This document shows, piece by piece, positions 17,818 to 26,168 of a stretch of 64,000 bases of DNA. The stretch is taken from contig JAFEAQ010000004.1 of NCBI GenBank assembly GCA_018266295.1, positions 702,979 to 766,978 on the forward strand. The letters run 5' to 3'. The number at the start of each line of letters is the position of its first letter. The first letter of the stretch is position 1. The DNA is from Bdellovibrionales bacterium. Its GTDB lineage: Bacteria; Bdellovibrionota; Bdellovibrionia; Bdellovibrionales; Bdellovibrionaceae. A program made the position numbers and the translations under genes. Under the pieces are notes generated by a model. It did not search any database. It saw only the letters and a program-made list of their open reading frames with translations, and was not told where the DNA came from.

Positions 17818-18602
17818 GAATAACTCTCTTTCTCAGTGGGGAATTCTTTGTGGATAACGTCGGAGTGGTATTTGTTGAAAGCTTTTTTGAGCTCTTCAAC
17901 CCCGTTAAAGTACTGACGCAAGAATTTCGGTTTGAACTCGTTGTTCATGCCGAGCATGTCTTGCAGAACCAACACCTGACCATCACAATCAACCCCGGCA
18001 CCGATGCCGATGGTTGGAATCTCCAGAGATTTTGTAATTTCATAGGCAAGATGCGAAGGCACGCACTCCAGAACAACGCTAAACGCACCAGCCTCTTGCA
18101 ATTGCAAAGCTTGCTTCTTGATCGCCTCTTGCGCTTTTTCATTGCGGCCTTGAACTTTAAAGCCACCAAGCTGATTGATAGATTGCGGAGTCAAACCCAA
18201 GTGACCCATCACTGGAACACCGGAGTCCACCAGGTGGCGAACCAACTCGACGTTGCCTGTTGCGCCTTCAAGTTTCACCGCATGAGCACCGGCTTTCATG
18301 ATCTGCTCAACGCAGTTCATGTTTTCATCAAGAGATTTGCGGTAAGCCAAGAACGGCAAATCGCCGACAATCAATTTTTTAGGTGCACCACGAACCACAG
18401 CGGCCGTATGCAAAGCCATCATCTCAGTCGAAACATTCAAAGTCGTCGCGAATCCGTGCATGGTCATGCCGAGACTGTCACCAACGAGCAAGACGTCGAT
18501 GTCAGTTTCGTTTAAAATTTTAGCGAAGCTGTAGTCGTAGCAAGTGATCATCGAGATCTTTTGCCCTTTTTGCTTTCTTTCTTGGAATTCAAGGATGTTC
18601 AT
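17814..18602 (-). CDS. panB: 3-methyl-2-oxobutanoate hydroxymethyltransferase
   Basis: PanB makes ketopantoate from alpha-ketoisovalerate and methylene-tetrahydrofolate. The 262-residue protein has the barrel motifs MITCYDYSFAKI, VGDSLGMTMHGF with the magnesium-binding aspartate, KLEGA, and GHLGLTPQSIN, plus the IPTIGIGAG segment. It sits between the DUF2520 reductase and panC, overlapping each by 4 bases. The substrate-to-product order of the operon thus runs from ketopantoate formation and reduction to pantothenate and on to CoA. Confidence 0.96.
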   Translation of the reverse strand: MNILEFQERKQKGQKISMITCYDYSFAKILNETDIDVLLVGDSLGMTMHGFATTLNVSTEMMALHTAAVVRGAPKKLIVGDLPFLAYRKSLDENMNCVEQIMKAGAHAVKLEGATGNVELVRHLVDSGVPVMGHLGLTPQSINQLGGFKVQGRNEKAQEAIKKQALQLQEAGAFSVVLECVPSHLAYEITKSLEIPTIGIGAGVDCDGQVLVLQDMLGMNNEFKPKFLRQYFNGVEELKKAFNKYHSDVIHKEFPTEKESYS

Positions 18603-19312
18603 GGCTTCCTCTCTTTCTCGCCCAGAAGTTCCGGAGCGACAATGCGTGCAAATGTAAAATAGACTTCTTGAAACGGATCATTCTCCAGCGCCTCAATATT
18701 TTTGAGAACGGTGGCTTTGTCCTTACGCGCCAGCGGACCTGTCAGTGCGGTTTGCGGGTTCTTCATGGTGTTATGAAGAACGGTTTCAAGGTAAACCCGC
18801 GCGGCTTCGCGAGGAACTCCGAGGCGTTCCATCTCTGAAAACATTTTCTGCCAAAGAATCACCGGAAAGTTCCCGCCGATCACACAGAGCGAGTGATAAA
18901 GAGCCTTATGCTCCGGTGCCAAGATTGAAAACTCATTGGGCAAACCAGGCAAAGCCTCAGTCAAACTCGTAGCGCCTGTCAGAACAAAATGAATGCGGAA
19001 GTAGGTGTCGCGGTCGTAGAGCTTCGGCCCGAAAGTCATCAGCGGATGAGCCGCGATCACGTCAGGAATATTCAGAGCCCCCGAGAAATGCACCACGGTC
19101 TTATCCAGGCCAGCGAGATGCTTTAAATAAAAGTTCTCGAGGGCAGAATCAGAAATGGCAAGCAACACATGGCTAGCTTCAGCAACTTTGGTTTTAAGCA
19201 GGTGTGGATCTTGCGAACGATCCCAGTTGAGCGGATGATGCTCAAGAAGAGAGAGGTAGTGATTTAAGTGCTTAGCAAGTTTGCCTGCACCAATAATTAA
19301 ATACTTTGTCAT
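18599..19312 (-). CDS. Rossmann/DUF2520 protein, probable PanG-type ketopantoate reductase
   Basis: This 237-residue protein begins with an NAD(P)-binding turn (YLIIGAGKLAKHL). Residues about 55-110 complete the Rossmann fold (HVLLAISDSALENF, HFSGAL). The rest matches the DUF2520 layout (AAHPLMTFGP, YHSLCVIGGNFPVIL, helical end). Ketopantoate reduction is the one pantothenate step without a recognisable panE in this operon, and this gene is first in it, overlapping panB by 4 bases. A Rossmann/DUF2520 enzyme (PanG) is reported as a ketopantoate reductase in Francisella, so the same job is inferred here. The start at 19312 has AAGG close upstream; the frame extends to 19354. Confidence 0.82.
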   Translation of the reverse strand: MTKYLIIGAGKLAKHLNHYLSLLEHHPLNWDRSQDPHLLKTKVAEASHVLLAISDSALENFYLKHLAGLDKTVVHFSGALNIPDVIAAHPLMTFGPKLYDRDTYFRIHFVLTGATSLTEALPGLPNEFSILAPEHKALYHSLCVIGGNFPVILWQKMFSEMERLGVPREAARVYLETVLHNTMKNPQTALTGPLARKDKATVLKNIEALENDPFQEVYFTFARIVAPELLGEKERKP

Positions 19313-19460
19313 AGCCTTACGGTACCTGTCGGGTTTCTTAAACCTGGAGATCAAGTCCTTTACTTAAGAGTGGCACAACTTAGTCACAAATCCTAATAAA
19401 AACAAGCGTTTCTTAACCCCAAGCTTGCTAACCGTCAGGGGAGGTGTTAACCCCCTAATT

Positions 19461-20183
19461 ATGAAATATTTGTACGGAATTCTAGCGGCGGTTGTTCTTC
19501 TCTGTGGTATCGGATTCTCGGTTTATTTTGGCATCCAACCTAAGAGCATTCCTAAAATCACTTACAGTCATTTTAGCGGGCCCGCGAAGATGTCAGACGC
19601 AATTATTTTGAGACTGAATCAAGAGATCAAAGGCGCTCCGCTTCTGATGCTTGGCGTGATGCCGGGCCGTAAAATGGACCTCGAAGTATGGAAGGCTTTC
19701 TTAGAGCAAAGCCAAATTCCTGAGATCCAATACCAGGCGTTGATTGTCGACCCTGAACTTCCATTTGCTTCCGAGATGTTTCCGAGCGCTGTTAAATTGG
19801 ATATTAAAGCAGACGTCACGCGTTTTATCGAAGGCGCTAAAAAAGCCCGTGAGCAGGGTTTGAGAATGGCTGTAATTGTGCCAAGCATTTATGCTTCTCA
19901 GCGTTTGCAGGGAAATCCTGTGGACAGAATTCGTAAAGAATCAGATCTGACGCCTATGAGTTTTTCGATCATGGGTTTCCCGCGCTCCCCGGAGCAAGAG
20001 GCCGACATGCCAATCAAGTGCGTAATGGGTTCGAACGATCGCGATGGGATCGGTGCCATGGGCTGTATGGCAGAACAAAAAGCTCGCCTCGTCTATCGCA
20101 AAAAATCGAAGCCTGGCTTCTACGAAGGCTTGATGGACCAAGTCGGCGAGCGCGACTATTTGGTTCTTTTCAACGCCCCTTAA
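19461..20183 (+). CDS. Hypothetical membrane-anchored periplasmic protein
   Basis: This protein of about 240 residues has one N-terminal hydrophobic segment (LYGILAAVVLLCGIGFSVYF), an uncleaved anchor or signal. The mature part has alternating strands and helices, a GAPLLMLGVMPG stretch, and two or three cysteines near the end (KCVMGSNDRDGIGAMGCM). No domain is recognised. It diverges from the pantothenate operon and lies 69 bases before the tricorn protease gene, possibly in the same transcript. The ATG at 19461 is preferred over the TTG at 19425 because the latter adds a charged, non-signal extension. The nearest GGGGAGG is too far to be decisive. Confidence 0.7.
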   Translation: MKYLYGILAAVVLLCGIGFSVYFGIQPKSIPKITYSHFSGPAKMSDAIILRLNQEIKGAPLLMLGVMPGRKMDLEVWKAFLEQSQIPEIQYQALIVDPELPFASEMFPSAVKLDIKADVTRFIEGAKKAREQGLRMAVIVPSIYASQRLQGNPVDRIRKESDLTPMSFSIMGFPRSPEQEADMPIKCVMGSNDRDGIGAMGCMAEQKARLVYRKKSKPGFYEGLMDQVGERDYLVLFNAP

Positions 20184-20252
20184 AAGTCCTTAACAGGGCA
20201 ATGGGGCCATGTTTAGATATTCCTTCCAGAACTTACTACGGAAGGGAAGTCT

Positions 20253-23200
20253 ATGTCCGACAATCTTGGCTATTACTCACAACCTCATATTCACCATGAC
20301 ACCATCGTTTTTGTTTCAGACGATGATTTGTGGAGTGTCACGCGTGAAGGCGGTCTTGCGAAGCGCCTGACAGCCAACATTGGTATAGCGCGGTCTCCGA
20401 AAATTTCTCCGGACGGTGAGCGTATTGCTTATATCGGCAATGACAAAGGCCAAATGGGTCTTTACCTGATTCCAGTCGAAGGCGGAACTCCTCAGCACCT
20501 GATTCATTTCAATATCTCGTCCCTGATCGGCTGGAAAGACGAAGAGACCATCATGTTCTCAAGCAGCTTTCAAACTTACGGCGTGAATGAAGTCTATGAG
20601 TTTGATCTCCTCGAGAAAAATTATCGCAAGCTGGATTTGGGCGAAGCTTTGATGTGTGCCTACGGTAAAAGCGGCGCGATGATGATTGGCCGTAAGAATG
20701 GAGATCCTGCTCGGTGGAAACGTTATAAGGGCGGAACTGCAGGTGTTATTTGGACTCGTAAAAACAGCAAAGATAAATTCCAGCGCATTTTGAAAAATCT
20801 CAAAACCAATTTGTCGTCACCACGTTTGGTGAATAATCAGATCTATTTTATTTCTGATCATGAAGGTTCTGCCAATGTCTATCGCTGTGAACTGGACGGC
20901 AAGGGTTTGAAGCGTCTGACAAATCATGAAGACTATTACGTGCGCTTTATGGACACTGATGGCTCGCAGCTCGTCTATCAAAAAGGCGCGGATATTTACT
21001 ACTATGACCTCTCTAACGGTAAAGAGCAAAAGGTCGTGATCGAATGCCCCACACCGGGAATTCAAGCCCAGCCGCGCTTTGAAAATGCCGAATCCTATTT
21101 GGATTCTTATGCGATTGCGCCAAATCTGCAGGAGCTTTTCATTGTTTCTCGTGGTCATGGTTTCAGTATGCCGGTGTTTGATGGTCCGGTGATCGAGTGG
21201 GATTTGCTGCGTGATGTGCGCTATTCAAATCCGACATATTCACACGATAGCAAGTACTTGTACATGGTCGGTAATAACTCGCAAATGTCTGACAGAGTGG
21301 TGCAGTGTGAAGTGGCGACTCGTAAAATGAAAGTCATGGCTGAAAAGCATGACTGGGGTGTGGTTCGCTCCATGCGCTGCAATCCGAAAAAAGATTTGGT
21401 GGCGATTGCCAATAACCGAAATGAACTTTATTTGATGGATACGAAAACTCAGAAGGTAACTCTGGTTGAGCGCTCAAGTGTTCACAGAGCTTCGGATCTG
21501 ACCTGGTCGCCGAACGGCCGCTACCTCGCGTACACCATCGCGGTAGAAACTCGCCGCAATTTTGAAATCCACGTTTATGATACAAAAACAAAGAAAGCGC
21601 AGCTGCTGATTACTCCTATTGTTGCAGATGAATCACCGAGTTTCAGTCCTGATGGACAGTACCTGTATTTCTTGAGTGTGCGTGAGTTTTATCCAATCTA
21701 CAATGCCACTCACTTTGACTTAGGTTTCCCATTCGCGGTGAAGCCGTACGTGGTTTCTTTGACGAAGACTGCGCCGAATCCGTTTAAGGCTAGTGTCAGC
21801 AATTTGCCGATTCCTGATCAAGCTAAAAATGACGATAAGGCTGCAAGCAAAAAGAAAAAGCCAGTGAAGGCCTCAGAGCCCGAAGACATCGAAATTGATT
21901 TCGATGGTATTGATCACCGTATCATGTCCTTCCCGGTGGATTTGAAAGCTTACGATTCAATTCGTGCGATTCCAGGCGGTGTTCTCTATAGAATGGCAGA
22001 AATCAAAGCGGAAGGGGATTTTTCGCATTGGAGTTGGGACCGAGACTACGCTCTTTGCGCATTTAAGTTTGAAGAAAATAAAGAAGAGCGTTGGGCTGAA
22101 AATGTCAGCAGTTTTAAAGTGAGCGCTCAAGGCAATCACTTACTGTATCGCACAGGCAGTGATTTGCGTCTGGTCGGCACAGGTTCTAAGCCAAATAAAG
22201 AACACAACGTCGGCAAAAAAGACGGCTGGATTGATCTAAGCCGCGTCCGTTTGCACATCCATCCGCGCGAAGAGTGGAAGCAGATGTATCGTGAAGCTTG
22301 GTACTTGCAGAAAGAACACTTCTGGCGGGCAGATATGTCCAAAGTAGACTGGGCAAAAACGTATAACAACTATTTGCCACTTCTTGCGCGTGTGAAAACA
22401 CGTGCAGAGTTCTCAGACCTGATGTGGGAAATGCAGGGCGACCTCGGTACAAGCCACGCTTATGAATCCGGTGGTCAGTATTATCGCCGCCCTACTTACA
22501 ACATTTTGGGATTGCTCGGTTGTGAGTTGCAGTTCCAAGATAAAACGAAGTCTTATAAAATCTCTCGTATCTACCGTGGCGATTCTTGGCGGCCGGGCAA
22601 TGATTCACCACTCTTGGCTCCAGGCGTGCAGCTCACCGAGGGCGATGAGATTCATAAAATTCATGGTCATGGTTTCAATAATGCTATGGACATCGATTCC
22701 TGCCTGCAGAATCAAAATGAGGTCGAAGTCTTATTGACCGTCAAACGCAAAGGCAAGAAGGATCTCGAAGATGTTGTAGTGAAAACTTTGAGCCGTCAGG
22801 GAGATGTGATCTATCGTGACTGGGTCGAAAAGAATCGCGAGTACGTTCACACCGCTTCTAAGGGAAAATTAGGCTACGTGCATATTCCGAACATGGGCCC
22901 CTGGGGCTATGCAGAGTTCTATCGCCTCTTTATTACCGAATTTGGTTATGACGGATTGGTTGTCGACGTTCGTTTCAACGGCGGCGGTCACGTGTCTCAG
23001 CATATTTTGAAAATCTTGGCACAAAAGCCGATCGGTGTTGGTGAGACTCGTTATTCGACGCGCAGTTATTATCCGCACTATTCTTTGCGTGGCCCGATTG
23101 TGGCTGTGACCAATGAGTTGGCGGGATCTGATGGAGATATCTTCTCGCACAGTTTTAAATTGATGAAGCTTGGAAAGCTGATCGGTAAACGCACTTGGGG

Positions 23201-23513
23201 TGGCGTGATCGGGATTAATATGCAGTACAGCTTGCGTGATAAGACGTCAGTGACTCAGCCTGAGTACAGTCACTGGTTCCAGGATGTGGGCTGGGGAGTG
23301 GAGAACTACGGGACCGATCCAGATATCGAAGTCGAATATACGCCGGAGGATTACAAAGCCGGTCGTGATCCACAGCTTGCGCGCGCGATTGAAGAAGCTA
23401 TGAAGGAATTGAAAAAGAAAGCGGCTTATAATCCGCAAGTGAAAGAATATCCGAATCTGGCGGCTCCGGGTTTGCCGAAACCACCAGTTAAGAAAGCCCG
23501 TACCAAGAAATAG
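20253..23513 (+). CDS. Tricorn-type protease (S41 family with beta-propellers and PDZ)
   Basis: This 1086-residue protein has no signal peptide and is probably cytosolic. The N-terminal 540 residues hold propeller blades with PD40-type repeats (ISPDGERIAYIG, WSPNGRYLAYT, FSPDGQYLYFL). A lysine-rich hinge lies near 525-550, then the core with GDLGTSHAYE (Ser734-His735, matching the Ser-His pair of archaeal tricorn). A PDZ domain is at about 750-850, and the S41 catalytic segment is AGSDGD with Ser959 as nucleophile. Tricorn degrades oligopeptides released by the proteasome and related proteases. In a predator it could finish digestion of prey-derived peptides (inference). AAG-rich spacing before the ATG is ordinary. 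Confidence 0.92.
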   Translation: MSDNLGYYSQPHIHHDTIVFVSDDDLWSVTREGGLAKRLTANIGIARSPKISPDGERIAYIGNDKGQMGLYLIPVEGGTPQHLIHFNISSLIGWKDEETIMFSSSFQTYGVNEVYEFDLLEKNYRKLDLGEALMCAYGKSGAMMIGRKNGDPARWKRYKGGTAGVIWTRKNSKDKFQRILKNLKTNLSSPRLVNNQIYFISDHEGSANVYRCELDGKGLKRLTNHEDYYVRFMDTDGSQLVYQKGADIYYYDLSNGKEQKVVIECPTPGIQAQPRFENAESYLDSYAIAPNLQELFIVSRGHGFSMPVFDGPVIEWDLLRDVRYSNPTYSHDSKYLYMVGNNSQMSDRVVQCEVATRKMKVMAEKHDWGVVRSMRCNPKKDLVAIANNRNELYLMDTKTQKVTLVERSSVHRASDLTWSPNGRYLAYTIAVETRRNFEIHVYDTKTKKAQLLITPIVADESPSFSPDGQYLYFLSVREFYPIYNATHFDLGFPFAVKPYVVSLTKTAPNPFKASVSNLPIPDQAKNDDKAASKKKKPVKASEPEDIEIDFDGIDHRIMSFPVDLKAYDSIRAIPGGVLYRMAEIKAEGDFSHWSWDRDYALCAFKFEENKEERWAENVSSFKVSAQGNHLLYRTGSDLRLVGTGSKPNKEHNVGKKDGWIDLSRVRLHIHPREEWKQMYREAWYLQKEHFWRADMSKVDWAKTYNNYLPLLARVKTRAEFSDLMWEMQGDLGTSHAYESGGQYYRRPTYNILGLLGCELQFQDKTKSYKISRIYRGDSWRPGNDSPLLAPGVQLTEGDEIHKIHGHGFNNAMDIDSCLQNQNEVEVLLTVKRKGKKDLEDVVVKTLSRQGDVIYRDWVEKNREYVHTASKGKLGYVHIPNMGPWGYAEFYRLFITEFGYDGLVVDVRFNGGGHVSQHILKILAQKPIGVGETRYSTRSYYPHYSLRGPIVAVTNELAGSDGDIFSHSFKLMKLGKLIGKRTWGGVIGINMQYSLRDKTSVTQPEYSHWFQDVGWGVENYGTDPDIEVEYTPEDYKAGRDPQLARAIEEAMKELKKKAAYNPQVKEYPNLAAPGLPKPPVKKARTKK

Positions 23514-24128
23514 TTAGAAGAACGGACAATTCCCCTCGAGCTGAATCAGCAGAGGGGAGTTGGGTGCATTCGTCGTAATGCGAAGCATGCCTGTGCTCTT
23601 ATCAAACATCTGAGCTGTGAAGTAAATCCCGATCGAGCAAGTTTGTCCGACGGCGAGTGAAGATCCACATGTTGTCACCGCCGTCGAAGGATCTACTGAG
23701 AATCCTGAGCCAATGACGACTCTACTGGAAATTGTCAGCGTGGCGGTGCCCGTATTTTTTAACATCACAGTTTGAGTTTTACTTCGGTCCAGAAGGCCAA
23801 CGTCACCCAAATTAAGTGAGGTCGCTGACGCCATCACAGCCGGCGCAGGAACTGGTGTCGGGGTCGGTGTTGGCGTAGCGGTTGGAATCGGCGTTGCCGT
23901 TGGTGTTGCTGCCGGAGTCGGAGTTAATATCGGAGTCGGTGTGGGTGAAACTCCCGGCGCGGGCGTTGAAGCGGGCTCCTGAGAGTTGGAACCCAAATCA
24001 GTACTGCCACCGGATCCCGAAGAATCGGCTCCAGTGGAAGAGACTTTGGCAGGCGCGCAGTTTTGAAACAACATAAAGAGACAAACAGTCGCGACTATTA
24101 CAAGAGAAGCGCGAAGCATAGCTGTCAT
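23514..24128 (-). CDS. Lipoprotein with Pro/Thr linker and choice-of-anchor D-like domain (copy 1)
   Basis: This 204-residue protein has a lipoprotein signal with lipobox LFQNC (Cys24). A low-complexity linker of about 40 residues is made of Thr-Pro steps. The C-terminal domain of about 100 residues is immunoglobulin-like (LNLGDVGLLDRSKTQTVMLKNTGTATLTISS and on to GQTCSIGIYFTAQ), as in choice-of-anchor D/ASPM-Hydin repeats. It is probably displayed from the outer membrane on an extended stalk. The adjacent upstream gene is a paralogue with the same plan. Its stop codon directly abuts the stop of the convergent tricorn gene. Confidence 0.82.
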   Translation of the reverse strand: MTAMLRASLVIVATVCLFMLFQNCAPAKVSSTGADSSGSGGSTDLGSNSQEPASTPAPGVSPTPTPILTPTPAATPTATPIPTATPTPTPTPVPAPAVMASATSLNLGDVGLLDRSKTQTVMLKNTGTATLTISSRVVIGSGFSVDPSTAVTTCGSSLAVGQTCSIGIYFTAQMFDKSTGMLRITTNAPNSPLLIQLEGNCPFF

Positions 24129-24137
24129 GAGTTCCTC

Positions 24138-24689
24138 TTAGAAGAAGGTGCTATTACCCATTAGCTGAATCAAGTGCGGTGAGTTGGGTGCATTTGAATT
24201 GAAACGAATCATTCCTGTAACTGCACCAGTGGTAGCAAAGGGCGAAAATCGGGCCCCAAGGCTGCAGCTTTGTCCTGGCGCCAGGGAAATATTATTGGTG
24301 CAAGCATTCGTTAAGCCGGTATTCGAGAGAGAGAAATCCCCGCCAACCAGAGTTCTTGTCAGAGTTAAATTAGCATTTCCAGTGTTTGTCACGACGACAA
24401 CCTGTTGGGCGCTGGTATCTCCAAACGCCACGTTACCAAAATCCAAAGTCGTCTTTGAGGCGCTAAAAGCCGCAGCCATTGCAACCGGAGTAGATGAAAC
24501 AGGGGGCGTCGATGCTGGAATCGGAGTGGAAGAAGGAGCGTCTGGAGTGCTAGATCCAAGATCAGCACTCGAGCCCACAACACCTACATCACTGGTAGAG
24601 ACTTTTGCGGGACCGCAATTCTGAAATAGAGCGACACAAGATATGAATACTGCCGCGGCGGCAATTTGCCGCGTGATAGATCTTTTCAT
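24138..24689 (-). CDS. Lipoprotein with choice-of-anchor D-like domain (copy 2)
   Basis: This 183-residue paralogue of the next gene downstream shares lipobox LFQNC (Cys25), the PAKVST start of the mature protein, a Ser/Pro/Thr linker, and a C-terminal immunoglobulin-like domain (LDFGNVAFGDTSAQQVVVVTNTGNANLTL). It has the same ending, RFNSNAPNSPHLIQLMGN versus RITTNAPNSPLLIQLEGN. The pair are 9 bases apart and form one transcription unit, so they arose by tandem duplication followed by divergence. GGGGGA precedes the ATG. Binding partner unknown. Confidence 0.82.
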   Translation of the reverse strand: MKRSITRQIAAAAVFISCVALFQNCGPAKVSTSDVGVVGSSADLGSSTPDAPSSTPIPASTPPVSSTPVAMAAAFSASKTTLDFGNVAFGDTSAQQVVVVTNTGNANLTLTRTLVGGDFSLSNTGLTNACTNNISLAPGQSCSLGARFSPFATTGAVTGMIRFNSNAPNSPHLIQLMGNSTFF

Positions 24690-24807
24690 GGCATCCCCCT
24701 GCCCATAAAAATGGTCGTCCTATTAGTATATAAGTAAATGGTGTGATCGACGAGAGCCAGATAACATTTTTTCGTTTACTCGTGTCTCAGAGTGAGAAAA
24801 TGCCGCC

Positions 24808-25986
24808 TTAGAACTCATATCCGAGGCGGAGATCGAAAGTGGTGTAGAAGAGTTTCTGTTGCCCGCTCTTCGTGGTAGATGAAGTTGGCTTATAATCATA
24901 CGTGTAGTCCAGAGATTGAGTGTAAGAGAACACACCCAAACGCCAATTGGGAGCAAATTTGTAAGCTGCTCCTATCTGCACTTCATAAGCCATCTTCGAA
25001 GAGAGAGTAAAATCTCCGTCAGCAGCCGAAGCAGACATTGGTTGTTGCAGTCCCAATGCGAACTCGTAGGACCAGCTTTGTTCTTGCCCTAAAAGAAGAC
25101 CAATACCCAATGTCGCGGTTGTAATATCCACATCAGATACGCTGATCTCATTACTGGCATTGATGTTCAAGTAAGGCACTTGATGCTTTTGCGCGCCAAA
25201 GCGAAGCTGCCACTGGCTCGGTAAACCCATCATACGGCTGCCAGGTCCGCGATCAAATTGATAAAGACCTTTCGCTTCGAGAGTGCGCCAGTGATAAGAA
25301 TCTGTTTTCACTGTCAGAGGAGGATCTGCCGTAATCTTTCCAGGGGCATCGCGGAAATAAAGATCGAGGCCGAATTTTTCACCCCAGTAACCCCCGCGCA
25401 ACACAACGCCCGGAGCTTGCACCGTCGAAAACTGTAAATCAGGCGAGCCTGTCGTGCTTTGATTATAACTCTGATAAGTCCAGCCGGCACCAGCCCACAG
25501 ACGGAAGCGTTTTGCCGCTGCTGGAGGTTTGTTACGCGAGATCTTTGTATTGTTAATCCTGACTTCATCGATATTGTTCTTCACGATCTTTACGTCGACA
25601 GAAATCATGAAAGTTTTTTGAGTCCGATCGCCGGTGGTAATTTGAATCGGGATCTGGGCCAGACCTTGTGGTAGCTCTAAGGCGACTTCAAAGAATCCCT
25701 CAAAGTTTGAACGCGTCTCACGGCTATCGATTTTTGCATTGCTGGCCCCGGTTACTTTATTCATGATCGTGACGCTTTCGCCATCAACTTGAATGCGTGA
25801 GTTGGCGGTGGTGCGTCCGCTGACGACCACGCGAGCACGATCGGGCGTGCGGCCTTTCTCAGTTTCGGGTGGATACCACTCGACTTCGAGAGAAGAATTA
25901 GCCGCTCCCTGCTTTGATTGCGCAAAGCTCACGGAGTGCGGACAGATACTGAGAAATAGAATAAATAAAGCTAATGGTGTTTTCAC
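24808..25986 (-). CDS. Exported protein, predicted outer-membrane beta-barrel
   Basis: The product is about 392 residues from the GTG at 25986, which GAGGGA three bases upstream supports; the frame extends to 26187 but that part is not signal-like. The N-terminus is a signal peptide ending at SFAQ. Residues about 30-140 form a beta-sandwich-like domain (RARVVVSGRTTANSRIQVDGE). From about residue 165 the chain has alternating amphipathic strands and ends in LRLGYEF with a terminal phenylalanine, the usual barrel ending. It diverges from the FN3-repeat gene, and both may act at the cell surface. No named family is recognised. Confidence 0.72.
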   Translation of the reverse strand: MKTPLALFILFLSICPHSVSFAQSKQGAANSSLEVEWYPPETEKGRTPDRARVVVSGRTTANSRIQVDGESVTIMNKVTGASNAKIDSRETRSNFEGFFEVALELPQGLAQIPIQITTGDRTQKTFMISVDVKIVKNNIDEVRINNTKISRNKPPAAAKRFRLWAGAGWTYQSYNQSTTGSPDLQFSTVQAPGVVLRGGYWGEKFGLDLYFRDAPGKITADPPLTVKTDSYHWRTLEAKGLYQFDRGPGSRMMGLPSQWQLRFGAQKHQVPYLNINASNEISVSDVDITTATLGIGLLLGQEQSWSYEFALGLQQPMSASAADGDFTLSSKMAYEVQIGAAYKFAPNWRLGVFSYTQSLDYTYDYKPTSSTTKSGQQKLFYTTFDLRLGYEF

Positions 25987-26168
25987 GCTTCCCTCATCGG
26001 AGCGTTTCTGTTCGAACTGAATGGCTTTATAACCGTTTCCTGGACTTTCGAAATAAAGGGGCAACGATAAAAGGACCAGTTCTGACCGCACTCGCCTAAA
26101 TGCGGATTTATATAAAATTGGAGGCGCCGATAAAGGAGAGGCAAAGTTGTTTTTGTTGAAAGGGCAAC

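Noticed and set aside
23528..23562. A terminator for the tricorn gene formed by CCCCTC...GAGGGG
   Set aside because: The stem is inside the coding end of the convergent lipoprotein gene, has a 14-base loop and no T run.
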